64,000 bases of DNA from Variovorax brevis (lineage in GTDB: Bacteria; Pseudomonadota; Gammaproteobacteria; Burkholderiales; Burkholderiaceae_C): positions 310,001 through 374,000 of the forward strand of contig NZ_JASZYG010000001.1 in the NCBI RefSeq assembly GCF_030317105.1, given 5' to 3'. This document shows, piece after piece, positions 54,299-63,499 of this stretch. Each line of letters begins with the position of its first letter. Within the stretch, counting starts at the first letter, position 1. The notes beneath the pieces are model-generated. The model made no database searches. It saw only the letters and a program-made list of their open reading frames with translations, and was not told the DNA's origin. The translations under genes were made by a program, and so were the position numbers.

Positions 54299-54919
54299 TC
54301 AGGTCTCTTGCTCCAGAAGTTCGAGCATCTCGACGACGACATCGGAGTCGACAGTGATTCCGATCATTCGACCGAGATTGGGCATAAAGGCGCTTCCGAA
54401 CCAACTGTGCTGCGCGGGGAGCGATTTGAAGCACCTCAGATGCGCCATGGCGACTCGAACGACCAGCCCCCGGGCCGCTTGCGTGCCTGGCTGCGTGGCG
54501 CTTGGGCCCTCCAATGATTTCACGGCGCTTTCGCAGCCCGACATCAGGGCGTCCATGTCGGCACGCAAGCGGTCGACCAATTCAGCCGATGCATCGAGAT
54601 GCAGTCTCAGCCGCTTTTCGATTTCCGGTTCACGCAGAACGCCCAGGGCAGTCCTGAAGGCGCTGGCGGCACCAGCAAGCTCGCCCAGCGCGCCGCGCAC
54701 TTCTTTCGGTGCCAGTCGGGAGCACGTCTCGCGTGCCTCCAGCGCTGCACGCGCAACTTCCTCCAAAAACGACGACGCGTTGTCGTGGCCGTTCAGCTTT
54801 GCCGGCAGATACACCGACAGGCGAGCAAGATCCTCAAGGGACGGTCGAGGGGCCACGGTCGGCGAGACGCTTACGCCTGGCGTGCGGACCGTTTGCACGG
54901 GACTCCTTTCGGGGTTCAT
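54299..54919 (-). CDS. Hypothetical helical protein
   Basis: A 206-residue protein, almost all alpha-helical by composition, with Ala/Leu/Glu/Arg-rich heptads such as EKRLRLHLDASAELVDRLRA. No signal peptide or membrane segment. No family recognised; neighbours give no clear clue. Confidence 0.6.
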   Translation of the reverse strand: MNPERSPVQTVRTPGVSVSPTVAPRPSLEDLARLSVYLPAKLNGHDNASSFLEEVARAALEARETCSRLAPKEVRGALGELAGAASAFRTALGVLREPEIEKRLRLHLDASAELVDRLRADMDALMSGCESAVKSLEGPSATQPGTQAARGLVVRVAMAHLRCFKSLPAQHSWFGSAFMPNLGRMIGITVDSDVVVEMLELLEQET

Positions 54920-55292
54920 CAGTTTCTCAGACAGTTGCGGCCTGACAGCGCGCTTTCGTGGGTGCCGTGAAGGCGCATCGGATATTCAGTGTCATGCGTC
55001 GTCATGGTGGTTGGTCGGCCTGTTCTCAAGAACAAGGATCACCGCGGACGGGTTGAGTCATGCGCGCTGCATGAAGGGCCCAGCCTGTCGAGCGCCCGGT
55101 CGTCCTCAAATTCCTTTCGCACACCAGGCGCGCAGGCGTTTGAGGCAGCGTGCGGGAATGTCCTTCATCGCGAAATGCTTGCGCGAAGGCTGCGGAGTTA
55201 CGTCGAAGATTTTGCCCGCTTGCTGCCGGCACCACCCCCTCCTTGTGGGTGGGGGTGTGGGCCAACGACTTCGCGTCCGCCCGCAGGCCCAC
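54920..55292. other. 373-base gap without a convincing gene
   Basis: It includes an imperfect C/G-rich hairpin around 55230-55260 (CACCCCC against GGGGGTG) just downstream of the response-regulator gene, perhaps its transcript end, and short open frames with no protein character. Confidence 0.45.
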
Positions 55293-55955
55293 TCACGCGA
55301 TGCTGTTTTCCAGCGCGTACCGAATCAACTCCGCAGTGCTTGAGATTTGCAACTTCTCAAGAATGCGCGTCTTGTGCGTGCTCACGGTCTTCACCGACAG
55401 GTGAAGCGCATCGCCGATCTCGGTGAGGCGTTGTCCCGCAGCGACCCGGCGCAAGATGTCGAACTCGCGGTTGGTGAGTTGCGCATGCCGCGGCGCTTCA
55501 GCGCTTCCATTGAGTTGCCGCACCGCGTGTTCCGCAAGGCTCGGCGTCACATAGGCCCCGCCTGCCGCCACCTTGTTGACCGCACTCACCAGCTCGATCG
55601 CGGCAAGGTCCTTGGTGACATAGCCATCGGCGCCGGCCTTGAAGGCCCGGATGGCGTACTGCTCCTCCGAATGCATGCTCAGGACCAGCACGCGCACGCC
55701 GGAGAATTCGGTCTTGATGCGCCGCACCAATTCCAGTCCGGTCATGCCCGGCATCGAAAGATCGACAAGCGCGAGGTCGAAGCGACTTTGCCGCAGCATT
55801 TCAAGCGCCTGGAAGCCGGTGACGGCCTCGGCCAGTTCCCAACGGTTCGCCGGGCCATCGAGCAAGCGCATCAAGCCCTCCCGGACGATCGCGTGATCGT
55901 CGACCAGAAGCACCCGCAGCGCGGGCTCGGGCGTGGCCAAGGGAAGGGCACTCAT
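55293..55955 (-). CDS. NarL/FixJ-family response regulator
   Basis: A 220-residue two-domain protein. Receiver: acid pocket D19/D20, phospho-acceptor D65 in LALVDLSMPG, and lysine in GYVTKDL. Output: LuxR-type HTH LTNREFDILRRVAAGQRLTE with SVKTVSTHKTRILEKLQI. ATG 55955 follows GGGGGCGG. The HisKA_3 kinase at 57619 is the natural partner because that kinase class phosphorylates NarL-type regulators, but it is divergently placed and separated by two genes. Confidence 0.92.
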   Translation of the reverse strand: MSALPLATPEPALRVLLVDDHAIVREGLMRLLDGPANRWELAEAVTGFQALEMLRQSRFDLALVDLSMPGMTGLELVRRIKTEFSGVRVLVLSMHSEEQYAIRAFKAGADGYVTKDLAAIELVSAVNKVAAGGAYVTPSLAEHAVRQLNGSAEAPRHAQLTNREFDILRRVAAGQRLTEIGDALHLSVKTVSTHKTRILEKLQISSTAELIRYALENSIA

Positions 55956-56186
55956 GCCGCCCCCATGGAACGCCTGGACTTGTAACCCCCAACTGAACTC
56001 GTGCCGCGTGTCATATGTAGAGTTGCCGCCGCGTGGAAAGCCATGGTCATGCGGCTTCTGACAAAAATCAAGCTTTGTTGCAGAAGTCACAGACCGGTCG
56101 CGGCGATTCGGAATATTCCTAATCCGGTGCTGGGATAAAGCCGATGCCCTGAAGGCAAGTCCGAAACGCCGCGGGGCGAAAAGCCG

Positions 56187-57095
56187 ATGTTCGAAAAGCC
56201 GGCTTGCGCGCAACCTTGCGCCGCCGCCAACCTTCCGGCGCCGTTGCAACTCGGGAACTTCGCCATGAACACCGCGCCCCTGCATGATTCGCAGCCGTTT
56301 TTCACTGCCAACCGCATGATGTGCAGCGCTGCCAACGAGCAGCGCGAAGCGTCGGGCTTGCACGAGATGTTCGACCTCATCGGCGTACCGTTGGCGCACG
56401 GCGAGCAGCTGCCAGCCAGACCGTTGACCGCGCGCCGCCTGGCCGCTGGCGAGACGCTGATCTTCGAAGGCGCGCTGGCCGCGTCCATCCATGTGGTTCG
56501 CTCGGGATCGTTCAAGGCCTTCCGCACGGCGGAAGATGGCTATGAGCAGGTCGTCGGCTTCATGCATCGCGGCGACCTGATCGGATGCGACGCCCTGGCC
56601 GGCGATCGGCACCTGGTGGCTGCGGTTGCCCTGGAAGATTCAAACGTCTTCGGCATCGCGTTGCCCGACTTCTTTGCACTGGCGCAAAGCCATGCGGCAT
56701 TCGACCGGGGCGTGATGCGGGCGGTGAGCAACGCCATGATCGACCTGACGCGCCTGGCCGACATGATGGCTGCCGTGGCGGCGGAAGTGCGGCTGGCGAG
56801 GTTCCTGATCCACCTGTCGCAGCGGCTTGCCGCGAGTGGCCAGGCGGGAAAAGGCCTTCGCCTGCAGATGACTCGCCGCGACATCGGAAGCTACCTCGGC
56901 GTTGCGCACGAGACCATCAGCCGCTCATTCACCGTGCTGTCCGACTTGGGCCTGATCGAGGTGGATCAACGCAAGGTCGAGATCCGCGACCTCGCTGCGC
57001 TGCACCGGTTCGCGCAGGGAACGCGCGTGCCGGCCAAGGCACATCTCGGCATCCTGGATGCCCCGCGGCCCGCACGGGCTGTGGCGCTGGCCTGA
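56187..57095 (+). CDS. Crp/Fnr-family transcriptional regulator
   Basis: A 302-residue (or 276 from ATG 56265) regulator. A cyclic-nucleotide-binding-like beta-barrel spans about 60-180; the HTH IGSYLGVAHETISRSFTVLS has the E-x-x-S-R recognition pattern of FNR proteins, so TTGAT-like half-sites are expected. Two N-terminal cysteines (C7, C11) are not arranged like the FNR cluster ligands and the C122 equivalent is missing, so an oxygen-labile Fe-S cluster is not supported. Confidence 0.88.
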   Translation: MFEKPACAQPCAAANLPAPLQLGNFAMNTAPLHDSQPFFTANRMMCSAANEQREASGLHEMFDLIGVPLAHGEQLPARPLTARRLAAGETLIFEGALAASIHVVRSGSFKAFRTAEDGYEQVVGFMHRGDLIGCDALAGDRHLVAAVALEDSNVFGIALPDFFALAQSHAAFDRGVMRAVSNAMIDLTRLADMMAAVAAEVRLARFLIHLSQRLAASGQAGKGLRLQMTRRDIGSYLGVAHETISRSFTVLSDLGLIEVDQRKVEIRDLAALHRFAQGTRVPAKAHLGILDAPRPARAVALA

Positions 57096-57102
57096 CAGGC
57101 TC

Positions 57103-57501
57103 TCAGCGCTCCTTCGGGCTGGTGTCCTTCGCATTGTGGGCACTGGCAAGTTCGGCGATCCAGTCCCGCGCCTGCTGAAACTCCAGGCCCTTGTCGAAGT
57201 AGGCCAGGGCGCCGCCTTCCAGGTGGACCTTGCGCATGGAAGCCCAGCCGTACTGGGAAAGAATGATGACCTTGATGTCGGGGTAGTGCTGCCTGACATG
57301 GCGCATCACGTCCAGCCCCCGGTCACGCCCGCGCAGCTTGGCATCCAGCACGATCAGGTCCGGGTGCCTGGAAGCGATCGATTCCCGGGCCGTCTCGAAG
57401 TCTTGCGCGTAGCCGACAACCTCAACGCCCGGCGCAGTCGCCAGCAGGGCGCCAAAGCTCTGCTGTATTGACGCGGAGTCGTCGACCAATAGCACTCTCA
57501 C
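57103..57501 (-). CDS. Single-domain response regulator
   Basis: A 132-residue receiver domain without an output domain: acid residues D7/D8 (VLLVDDSASI), phospho-acceptor D53 in LIVLDAKLRG, and K in YFDKG. Start at GTG 57501 follows GAGGCCGGA; ATG 57594 or 57624 would extend it into the divergent promoter. Such CheY-like proteins can act as phosphate sinks or protein-protein switches. It sits back-to-back with the kinase gene. Confidence 0.82.
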   Translation of the reverse strand: MRVLLVDDSASIQQSFGALLATAPGVEVVGYAQDFETARESIASRHPDLIVLDAKLRGRDRGLDVMRHVRQHYPDIKVIILSQYGWASMRKVHLEGGALAYFDKGLEFQQARDWIAELASAHNAKDTSPKER

Positions 57502-57618
57502 TTCCGGCCTCGTGTACGTTGTACTCCATTCATATTGCCTCAGGCTTGGCAGCCCCGAGATGCGCTTGCTCAAGTCCTGCCTTGAAAGCTGCATGTTTTT
57601 GAGTCCAAATTCACCCCC

Positions 57619-60600
57619 ATGCATTTCCTGGCTTCATGGCTTGAGAACCTGTCGATCCGCCAGCGGATCGTCCTGCTGCTGGCGCAGGTCCTGCTCCCCG
57701 TTGCGGCGTTCCTGGGGTGGATGCTTGTCGCCGACGCGCGGCGGGAGCAGGACGTCGCGCAGGAAAAGGTCCGGATCCTCGCCACGGGGACGGCCGCGGA
57801 CCTCCAGCGCGTGCTGGACCAGTCCCGGGCCGCGCTCGAGCAACTGTCAGCACGGCCCCTGGTCAAGGCCCTGGATCCGCAGCGATGCGATCCGCTGGTC
57901 GGCGAGTACCTGGCGGCCGGCGCGGCCACGCTGGGCTACGCGGTTCGTGACGCGCGGGGCAACATCGTTTGCCGCTACGAGGTGGGCTCGCAACCTGTCC
58001 GCACGCTCTCCGACGCCAGCTGGGCCCGGCCGGCCTCGCCCGACGGCGCCTTCGGGGCGAGCAACCTGCTCGTGGACGAGCGCACGGGCTTGAAGTTCGC
58101 AGCGCTGAGCGTTCCCATTCGCGATGAGTCAGGGGCGCAGACCGGCCTGCTGATCATGGCCGTGGACTTGCTGGAGCTCAGCCAACAGTTGCTTGCCTCG
58201 ACGCCCGGGGACGCCGTCGTCACGGTCCTCGATCGGACAAGAACCCTCCTGCTTCGCTCGACGAGAGCGCAGGAATTCGTTGGCGCTCGCCTTCCAGGCG
58301 CCGACGTGGACCCGGCGAGGGGCGCGCGGCAAGGCCACTTCTCCCTGACAGGGGTGGATGGGGTGCCAAGGCTGGTGGCCTTCGAGACCCTGCCAGGCGT
58401 GGACTGGCGCGTGGCGGCCAGCTTGCCCGAGGCCCAAGTCCTCGCGGACTACAACGCCGCCCTTCGCAGGATCGTCGGCGTGGCGCTGGCACTGTGCCTT
58501 TTCGCGTTCGCGCTGGCGTGGCGACTGAGCGCGGCCATCGCCCGTCCCATCGCTCAACTGCGGGAGACGGCCGCGGAGATCGCGGCCGGCAAGCAGGGCG
58601 TCCGCGCCAAGGTCAGCGGCCCGGCTGAAGTCGAGTCCGTTGCGCGGGAGATGAACCGGATCCTCGACGCGCGCGCCTTGAGCGAAGCGCGTTTGCGCGG
58701 CATCTTCGAGTCGGCCGTGGATGCCATCCTCACGACCGATGAGCACCAGGTCATCGTGCATGCCAACCCGGCGGCGGCAAGGATGCTGCGTTGCACGATG
58801 GACGCCCTGATCGGTGCGCCGCTGGATCGCTTCATACCCGCACGCTTTCGCGAAAGCCACCGGCGCGACGTGGCTGCGTTTGGCGGTGACCCGGTCACTG
58901 CACGCCCCATGGCGCTTCAGCGGGACGTCTCGGCCCTGCGCGCGGATGGCGTCGAGTTCCCGATCGAGGCGGCCATCTCCCGCGCGTCCGTTGCCGGTGG
59001 TGTGCTGTACACGGTGATCCTGCGGGACGTGAGCGAACGCCGCCAGACCGAGCAAGCCCTTCGCACCGGCGCCTCGAAACTGAAGGCAGCGCTGTCGAGC
59101 ATGAGTGACGCCGTGTTCATCACCGATGCGCAGGGCCGCTTCATCGAGTTCAACGACGCCTTCGTGACCTTCAACCGCTTTGCCGACAGGGCGGCCTGCA
59201 AGACGACCCTGTCGGAGTACGCGGCGACGCTGGACGGCTTCACGCCCGACGGCCATCCATTGCCGCAGGAACAATGGCCCGCCGCCAGGGCGCTGCGCGG
59301 GGAGACGGCGACCGGCGTCGAATACCGGCTTCGACGCAAGGACAGCGGCGAGACATGGATCGGCAGCTTCAGCTTCGCCCCCATCAAGTCGAAGGAAGGC
59401 GCCATCGTCGGCGCCGTGGTGACGGGCCGCGACGTTTCAGCGATCCGCCAGGTGCAGGCGGACCTGGAGTCTTCCCACGTCGCGCTGCAACAGCTCATCG
59501 CATCAAAGGATCACGTCCAGGAAGAAGAACGCAGGCGCATTGCGCGCGAACTGCACGACGACTTGCAGCAGACGCTGGCCGCCATCCGCATGGACCTGCG
59601 CGCCATCGGCGATCGCTTCGGCGCCCGCGCGCCGGACCTGCGGGCGCTGCTGCAAGGCGCGGACAGCCTTGCCGAGCAGGCGGTGGTGTCGACGCGCCGC
59701 GTCGTCAACGACTTGCGTCCACCCATGCTGGACGACTTGGGGCTGCTGCCATCGCTGGAATTGCTGGTGGCCCAGTTCATCCAGAAGCACCGCGTGGCCT
59801 GCGCCATCGACGCACCCGAAGAAGTGTCCGATGAATTGGCGCCGACGCCGGCGATCGCACTGTGCCTGTACCGCATCGCGCAGGAGGCACTCAACAACAT
59901 TGCCAAGCACTCCGACGCGAGCCAGGCAAACATCCGTTTGGCGCTTGAGCCCGGACCGTCCGTCTCGCTTCGCGTCAGCGACGACGGCCGGGGCATGGAC
60001 CCTGACGCCAGGCGTGAGCCGCAATCCTTCGGCATCCTGGGGATGCGGGAACGGGTGCGTGCGCATGACGGAATCCTGAATATCCGCAGCACGCCCGAAG
60101 GCGGCACCGTCCTGGAAGTCCTCATACCCCTGGCCAACGCTCTTGGCGAAGCGCCGCCGGGGGACGACAAGCCGGATCACGCCCTGGTGCACGATGCGCT
60201 TGACGAAGCCCACGCACTGCCAAGGCTCCTGAGCCATGCGAGCCACCGGGCGCTGCAGGACGTCATCGATGCGCTGGCGGGCAACGTGGCCATCGTGGAT
60301 CAGCACGGCGTGATCCGCTTCGTCAATCGTGCATGGACCGACTTTGCCGAGCGCAACGGAAACCCCGGCGCCGCCCTGGTCGGTCCGGGGGTGAACTACC
60401 TTGAGGTTTGCCGCCGCAGCGCCGGTGCAGACAAGTCGGCGCTGCACGTCGTCGAAGGACTCGAGGATGTGGCCAGGCGCCGCCGCACGGTGTTCACCTG
60501 CGAATACCCGTGCCACGCGCCCAACGAGATGCGTTGGTTCCAGATGCACGCAACACCCATGGCCACCGGGGACGTCATGGTTGCGCACTTCCTGGTCAGC

Positions 60601-60672
60601 CGCGAGAGCCATCCCCACGTCGTCTTTGATGCGGGTCGCACCGTTCAGGCAGCTTTCACTGGCGCGAGCTAG
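57619..60672 (+). CDS. Membrane sensor histidine kinase with three PAS domains (HisKA_3)
   Basis: A 1017-residue kinase. TM1 about 17-38; periplasmic sensor (dCache-like) about 40-285; TM2 about 287-305; HAMP about 302-355; PAS 353-483 and 484-613; HisKA_3 with phospho-acceptor H646 in RRRIARELHDDLQQTLAAIR; ATPase with N-box LYRIAQEALNNIAKHSDAS and G-box SDDGRGMD to about 840; and an extra PAS at 873-1003 after the kinase core. HisKA_3 kinases normally signal to NarL-type regulators, so the 55293 regulator is the likely target. Confidence 0.92.
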   Translation: MHFLASWLENLSIRQRIVLLLAQVLLPVAAFLGWMLVADARREQDVAQEKVRILATGTAADLQRVLDQSRAALEQLSARPLVKALDPQRCDPLVGEYLAAGAATLGYAVRDARGNIVCRYEVGSQPVRTLSDASWARPASPDGAFGASNLLVDERTGLKFAALSVPIRDESGAQTGLLIMAVDLLELSQQLLASTPGDAVVTVLDRTRTLLLRSTRAQEFVGARLPGADVDPARGARQGHFSLTGVDGVPRLVAFETLPGVDWRVAASLPEAQVLADYNAALRRIVGVALALCLFAFALAWRLSAAIARPIAQLRETAAEIAAGKQGVRAKVSGPAEVESVAREMNRILDARALSEARLRGIFESAVDAILTTDEHQVIVHANPAAARMLRCTMDALIGAPLDRFIPARFRESHRRDVAAFGGDPVTARPMALQRDVSALRADGVEFPIEAAISRASVAGGVLYTVILRDVSERRQTEQALRTGASKLKAALSSMSDAVFITDAQGRFIEFNDAFVTFNRFADRAACKTTLSEYAATLDGFTPDGHPLPQEQWPAARALRGETATGVEYRLRRKDSGETWIGSFSFAPIKSKEGAIVGAVVTGRDVSAIRQVQADLESSHVALQQLIASKDHVQEEERRRIARELHDDLQQTLAAIRMDLRAIGDRFGARAPDLRALLQGADSLAEQAVVSTRRVVNDLRPPMLDDLGLLPSLELLVAQFIQKHRVACAIDAPEEVSDELAPTPAIALCLYRIAQEALNNIAKHSDASQANIRLALEPGPSVSLRVSDDGRGMDPDARREPQSFGILGMRERVRAHDGILNIRSTPEGGTVLEVLIPLANALGEAPPGDDKPDHALVHDALDEAHALPRLLSHASHRALQDVIDALAGNVAIVDQHGVIRFVNRAWTDFAERNGNPGAALVGPGVNYLEVCRRSAGADKSALHVVEGLEDVARRRRTVFTCEYPCHAPNEMRWFQMHATPMATGDVMVAHFLVSRESHPHVVFDAGRTVQAAFTGAS

Positions 60673-60686
60673 CGTGGGCGTGTCAA

Positions 60687-61631
60687 ATGCGGCACATGCC
60701 CCGAACGATGACGAGACAAGGCTTCTGGTCTTCAACGATGCGCCGCTCGCCATGGCGGGCCTGCCTGTTCGCTGCCCTGTGCTCAGTGGGTCCGGGCGGC
60801 GGCGCATGGGCTTCGACGGCACCTGAAATGCGGGCGACCTACCAACAGATGCAAGGCGCGCTGGCCAGCAGTCCATTGCGGCGCCCGCTGCAACTGTCGT
60901 CGTCCGAGACCTCCGATGGGCTCAAGGGCGACGTCTATGCCGTCGTCAACCATCCCATGTCATCCGTGATCGCTGCGTTTGGCACGGCGTCGCACTGGTG
61001 CGATGCGCTGCTGCTGCATCTGAACAACCGTGATTGCCGGGTTTCCCGCAACGGGGCTGGCGAGATGATCACGCTGAGCGTGGTGCGCAAGTTCGACAAG
61101 CCCGTCGACGACGCATTCCAACTGCCCTTCACCTACAAGGTTGTCGATCGCGCCGCCGACCACCTCGAGGCGACGCTCACCGCCGGGGAAGGGCCGTTCG
61201 GTACGAGCAACTACCTCATCGTCCTCGAGGCCGTTGCGCTGGATGCGCGCAAGAGCTTTCTTCACTTCTCCTACAAGTACGACGATGGCACCGTGGCGCG
61301 CAAGGCGACGCAGGCTTACCTCGCCACTTTCGGGCGAAACAAGGTGGGCTTCACCGTCACGGGAAAGCTGCCCAATGGCGAACCCGAGTATGTGCGGGGG
61401 ACGGCCGGCCTGGTCGAACGCAATGCCATGCGCTACTTCCTCGCGGTCGATGCGTACCTGGGTGCCGGAACGCCCGGCCAGGGCGCCGAGGCGCAATCGG
61501 TGGCCCGGCAGAAGGCGTGGTTCGCGGCAACCGAGAAGTACCCGAAGCAGTTGCACGAGACTGACCTGGCCACCTACCTGGCATTGAAGCGCAGCGACGC
61601 GCAACGCCGATCCAGGGCGCCTGCGAAGTAG
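60687..61631 (+). CDS. Secreted or periplasmic protein of unknown function
   Basis: A 314-residue protein. MRRSPWRACLFAALCSVGPG then GGAWAS is a plausible signal peptide from Met18; earlier starts at 60687 or 60696 are in frame. The mature part is soluble with repeating beta segments (KSFLHFSYKYDDGTVARKAT). One Cys pair (WCDALLLHLNNRDCRVS) may be a disulfide. START-like lipid-binding shape is possible but not shown. It is 15 bases after the kinase gene and 13 before the SulP gene. Confidence 0.7.
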   Translation: MRHMPRTMTRQGFWSSTMRRSPWRACLFAALCSVGPGGGAWASTAPEMRATYQQMQGALASSPLRRPLQLSSSETSDGLKGDVYAVVNHPMSSVIAAFGTASHWCDALLLHLNNRDCRVSRNGAGEMITLSVVRKFDKPVDDAFQLPFTYKVVDRAADHLEATLTAGEGPFGTSNYLIVLEAVALDARKSFLHFSYKYDDGTVARKATQAYLATFGRNKVGFTVTGKLPNGEPEYVRGTAGLVERNAMRYFLAVDAYLGAGTPGQGAEAQSVARQKAWFAATEKYPKQLHETDLATYLALKRSDAQRRSRAPAK

Positions 61632-61643
61632 CCAGGGCGATTC

Positions 61644-63401
61644 ATGAGCGGCACCACAGGACGCTTGGGCGGCAGTGAAGCAACGTGGCTCCGGTGGTTT
61701 CCGGGCTTGCAAATGTTGCGTGCCTACGACCCCGCCTGGCTGCGCCACGACATCGTCGCCGGCCTGGTGCTCACCACGATGCTGGTGCCCGTGGGCATCG
61801 CCTATGCCGAGGCATCGGGCGTGGGCGGCATCTACGGCCTTTACGCGACCATCGTGCCGCTGCTGGTCTACGCGCTGTTCGGGCCCAGCCGCATCCTGGT
61901 GCTGGGCCCGGATTCCGCGCTGGCGGCGGTGATCCTGTCGGTGGTGCTGCCGCTGTCGGCGGGTGATCCGGGGCGTGCCATCGCGCTGGCGAGCGCGATG
62001 GCCGTCGTCTCCGGCGTGGTGTGCATCGCGGCGGGATTCGCGCGGCTGGGCTTCGTGACCGAGCTGCTGTCCAAGCCGATCCGCTACGGCTACATGAACG
62101 GCATCGCGCTCACGGTGTTGCTGAGCCAGTTGCCCAAGCTCTTCGGCTTCAAGGTGGAAGGCGAAGGGCCGTTGCGGCAGGCGTGGGCCCTGGGGGAGGG
62201 CGTGCTGGCCGGCAAGACGCACGGCCCGAGCCTGGCGATTGGCGGCGCGACGCTGGCGCTCATCCTGCTGCTGCAAAGGGTGCCGCGCGTTCCGGCCGTG
62301 CTGGTGGGCGTGGTGGCGGCGACGCTCGCGGTCGGCTTGTTCGGCCTCGAGCGCTTCGGCGTTGCGGTGCTCGGCCCGTTGCCGCAGGGCCTGCCGGCGC
62401 CTTCGCTGCCGCTCGTGAGCATGGCGGATCTTCAGCCGGTGTTGCTGGGCGGGCTGGCCGTGGCGCTGGTCGCCTTCGCGGACACGAGCGTGCTGTCGCG
62501 CGTCTATGCGGCGCGGATGCAGACCCGCGTGGATCCGAACCAGGAGATGGTGGGCCTGGGCGCTGCCAACTTCGCGGCTGGCTTCTTCCAGGGCTTTCCG
62601 ATCAGCAGCAGTGCCTCGCGCACGCCGGTGGCCGAGGCGGCAGGCTCGCGCACGCAACTCACCGGCGTGGTGGGGGCCATCGCGATTGCGGTGCTGCTGG
62701 TGGCGGCGCCGAACCTGCTGCGGCACTTGCCGAGCGCGGCGCTGGCGGCAGTGGTCATTGCGGCGGCGCTGGGCCTCATCGTGATCGCCGATCTGCGCCG
62801 CATCCACCGCATCCAGCCCTGGGAGTTCTGGCTGTCGCTCGTGTGCTTCGCGGGCGTGGCGGTGTTCGGCGCCATTCCCGGCATCGGCATCGCCGTGGGC
62901 ATTGCGGTGATCGAGTTCCTGTGGGACGGCTGGCGGCCGCATTCCGCGGTGCTGGGGCGGGTGGACGGGCTCAAGGGCTATCACGACACCGGCCGCTATC
63001 CACAGGCGCACCGCGTGCCCGGTCTGGTCCTGTTCCGCTGGGACGCGCCGCTCTTTTTTGCCAATGCGGAACTGTTCCGTGACCGGGTGCTGGCGGCGGT
63101 GGCGGATTCGCCCACGGCCGTGCAGTGGGTCGTGGTCGCGGCCGAACCCGTGACCAGCGTGGACGTGACCGCCGCCGATATCGTTGCCGAACTGGACGAC
63201 AGCCTGCAGGCGCAGGGCATCGAGTTGTGTTTTGCCGAGATGAAGGACCCGGTCAAGGACAAGCTCAAGCGCTTCGGCCTGTTCGCCCGCTTTGGCGCCG
63301 AGACTTTTCACCCGACCGTGGGCGAGGCGGTGAAGGCCTACCTGCGCAGCCACGACGTCGCGTGGCGGGACTGGGAAGAGGAACCGGCGCGCCCTGTATG
63401 A
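61644..63401 (+). CDS. SulP family inorganic anion transporter with STAS domain
   Basis: A 585-residue membrane protein. The signature VLTTMLVPVGIAYAEASGVG and GLYATIVPLLVYALFGPSR open a 14-span core; PNQEMVGLGAANFAAGFFQG and FPISSSASRTPVAEAAGSRT are the conserved late motifs; the C-terminal STAS domain (about 440-565) is present. Substrate could be sulfate, bicarbonate or another anion. Likely co-transcribed with the protein at 60687. Confidence 0.93.
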   Translation: MSGTTGRLGGSEATWLRWFPGLQMLRAYDPAWLRHDIVAGLVLTTMLVPVGIAYAEASGVGGIYGLYATIVPLLVYALFGPSRILVLGPDSALAAVILSVVLPLSAGDPGRAIALASAMAVVSGVVCIAAGFARLGFVTELLSKPIRYGYMNGIALTVLLSQLPKLFGFKVEGEGPLRQAWALGEGVLAGKTHGPSLAIGGATLALILLLQRVPRVPAVLVGVVAATLAVGLFGLERFGVAVLGPLPQGLPAPSLPLVSMADLQPVLLGGLAVALVAFADTSVLSRVYAARMQTRVDPNQEMVGLGAANFAAGFFQGFPISSSASRTPVAEAAGSRTQLTGVVGAIAIAVLLVAAPNLLRHLPSAALAAVVIAAALGLIVIADLRRIHRIQPWEFWLSLVCFAGVAVFGAIPGIGIAVGIAVIEFLWDGWRPHSAVLGRVDGLKGYHDTGRYPQAHRVPGLVLFRWDAPLFFANAELFRDRVLAAVADSPTAVQWVVVAAEPVTSVDVTAADIVAELDDSLQAQGIELCFAEMKDPVKDKLKRFGLFARFGAETFHPTVGEAVKAYLRSHDVAWRDWEEEPARPV

Positions 63402-63499
63402 CCCCTTGCGATGTGCCACGCCCACGCCCATCACCCCACGCCACGGCGCCGGAGTAGACTTCCTGCCCCGCCTATCCAGCGCCAACTGCGACCATCCAA

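Noticed and set aside
56187..56330. FNR-type iron-sulfur cluster in the Crp/Fnr protein
   Set aside because: Cysteine spacing C7-x3-C11 does not match FNR and the fourth ligand is absent.
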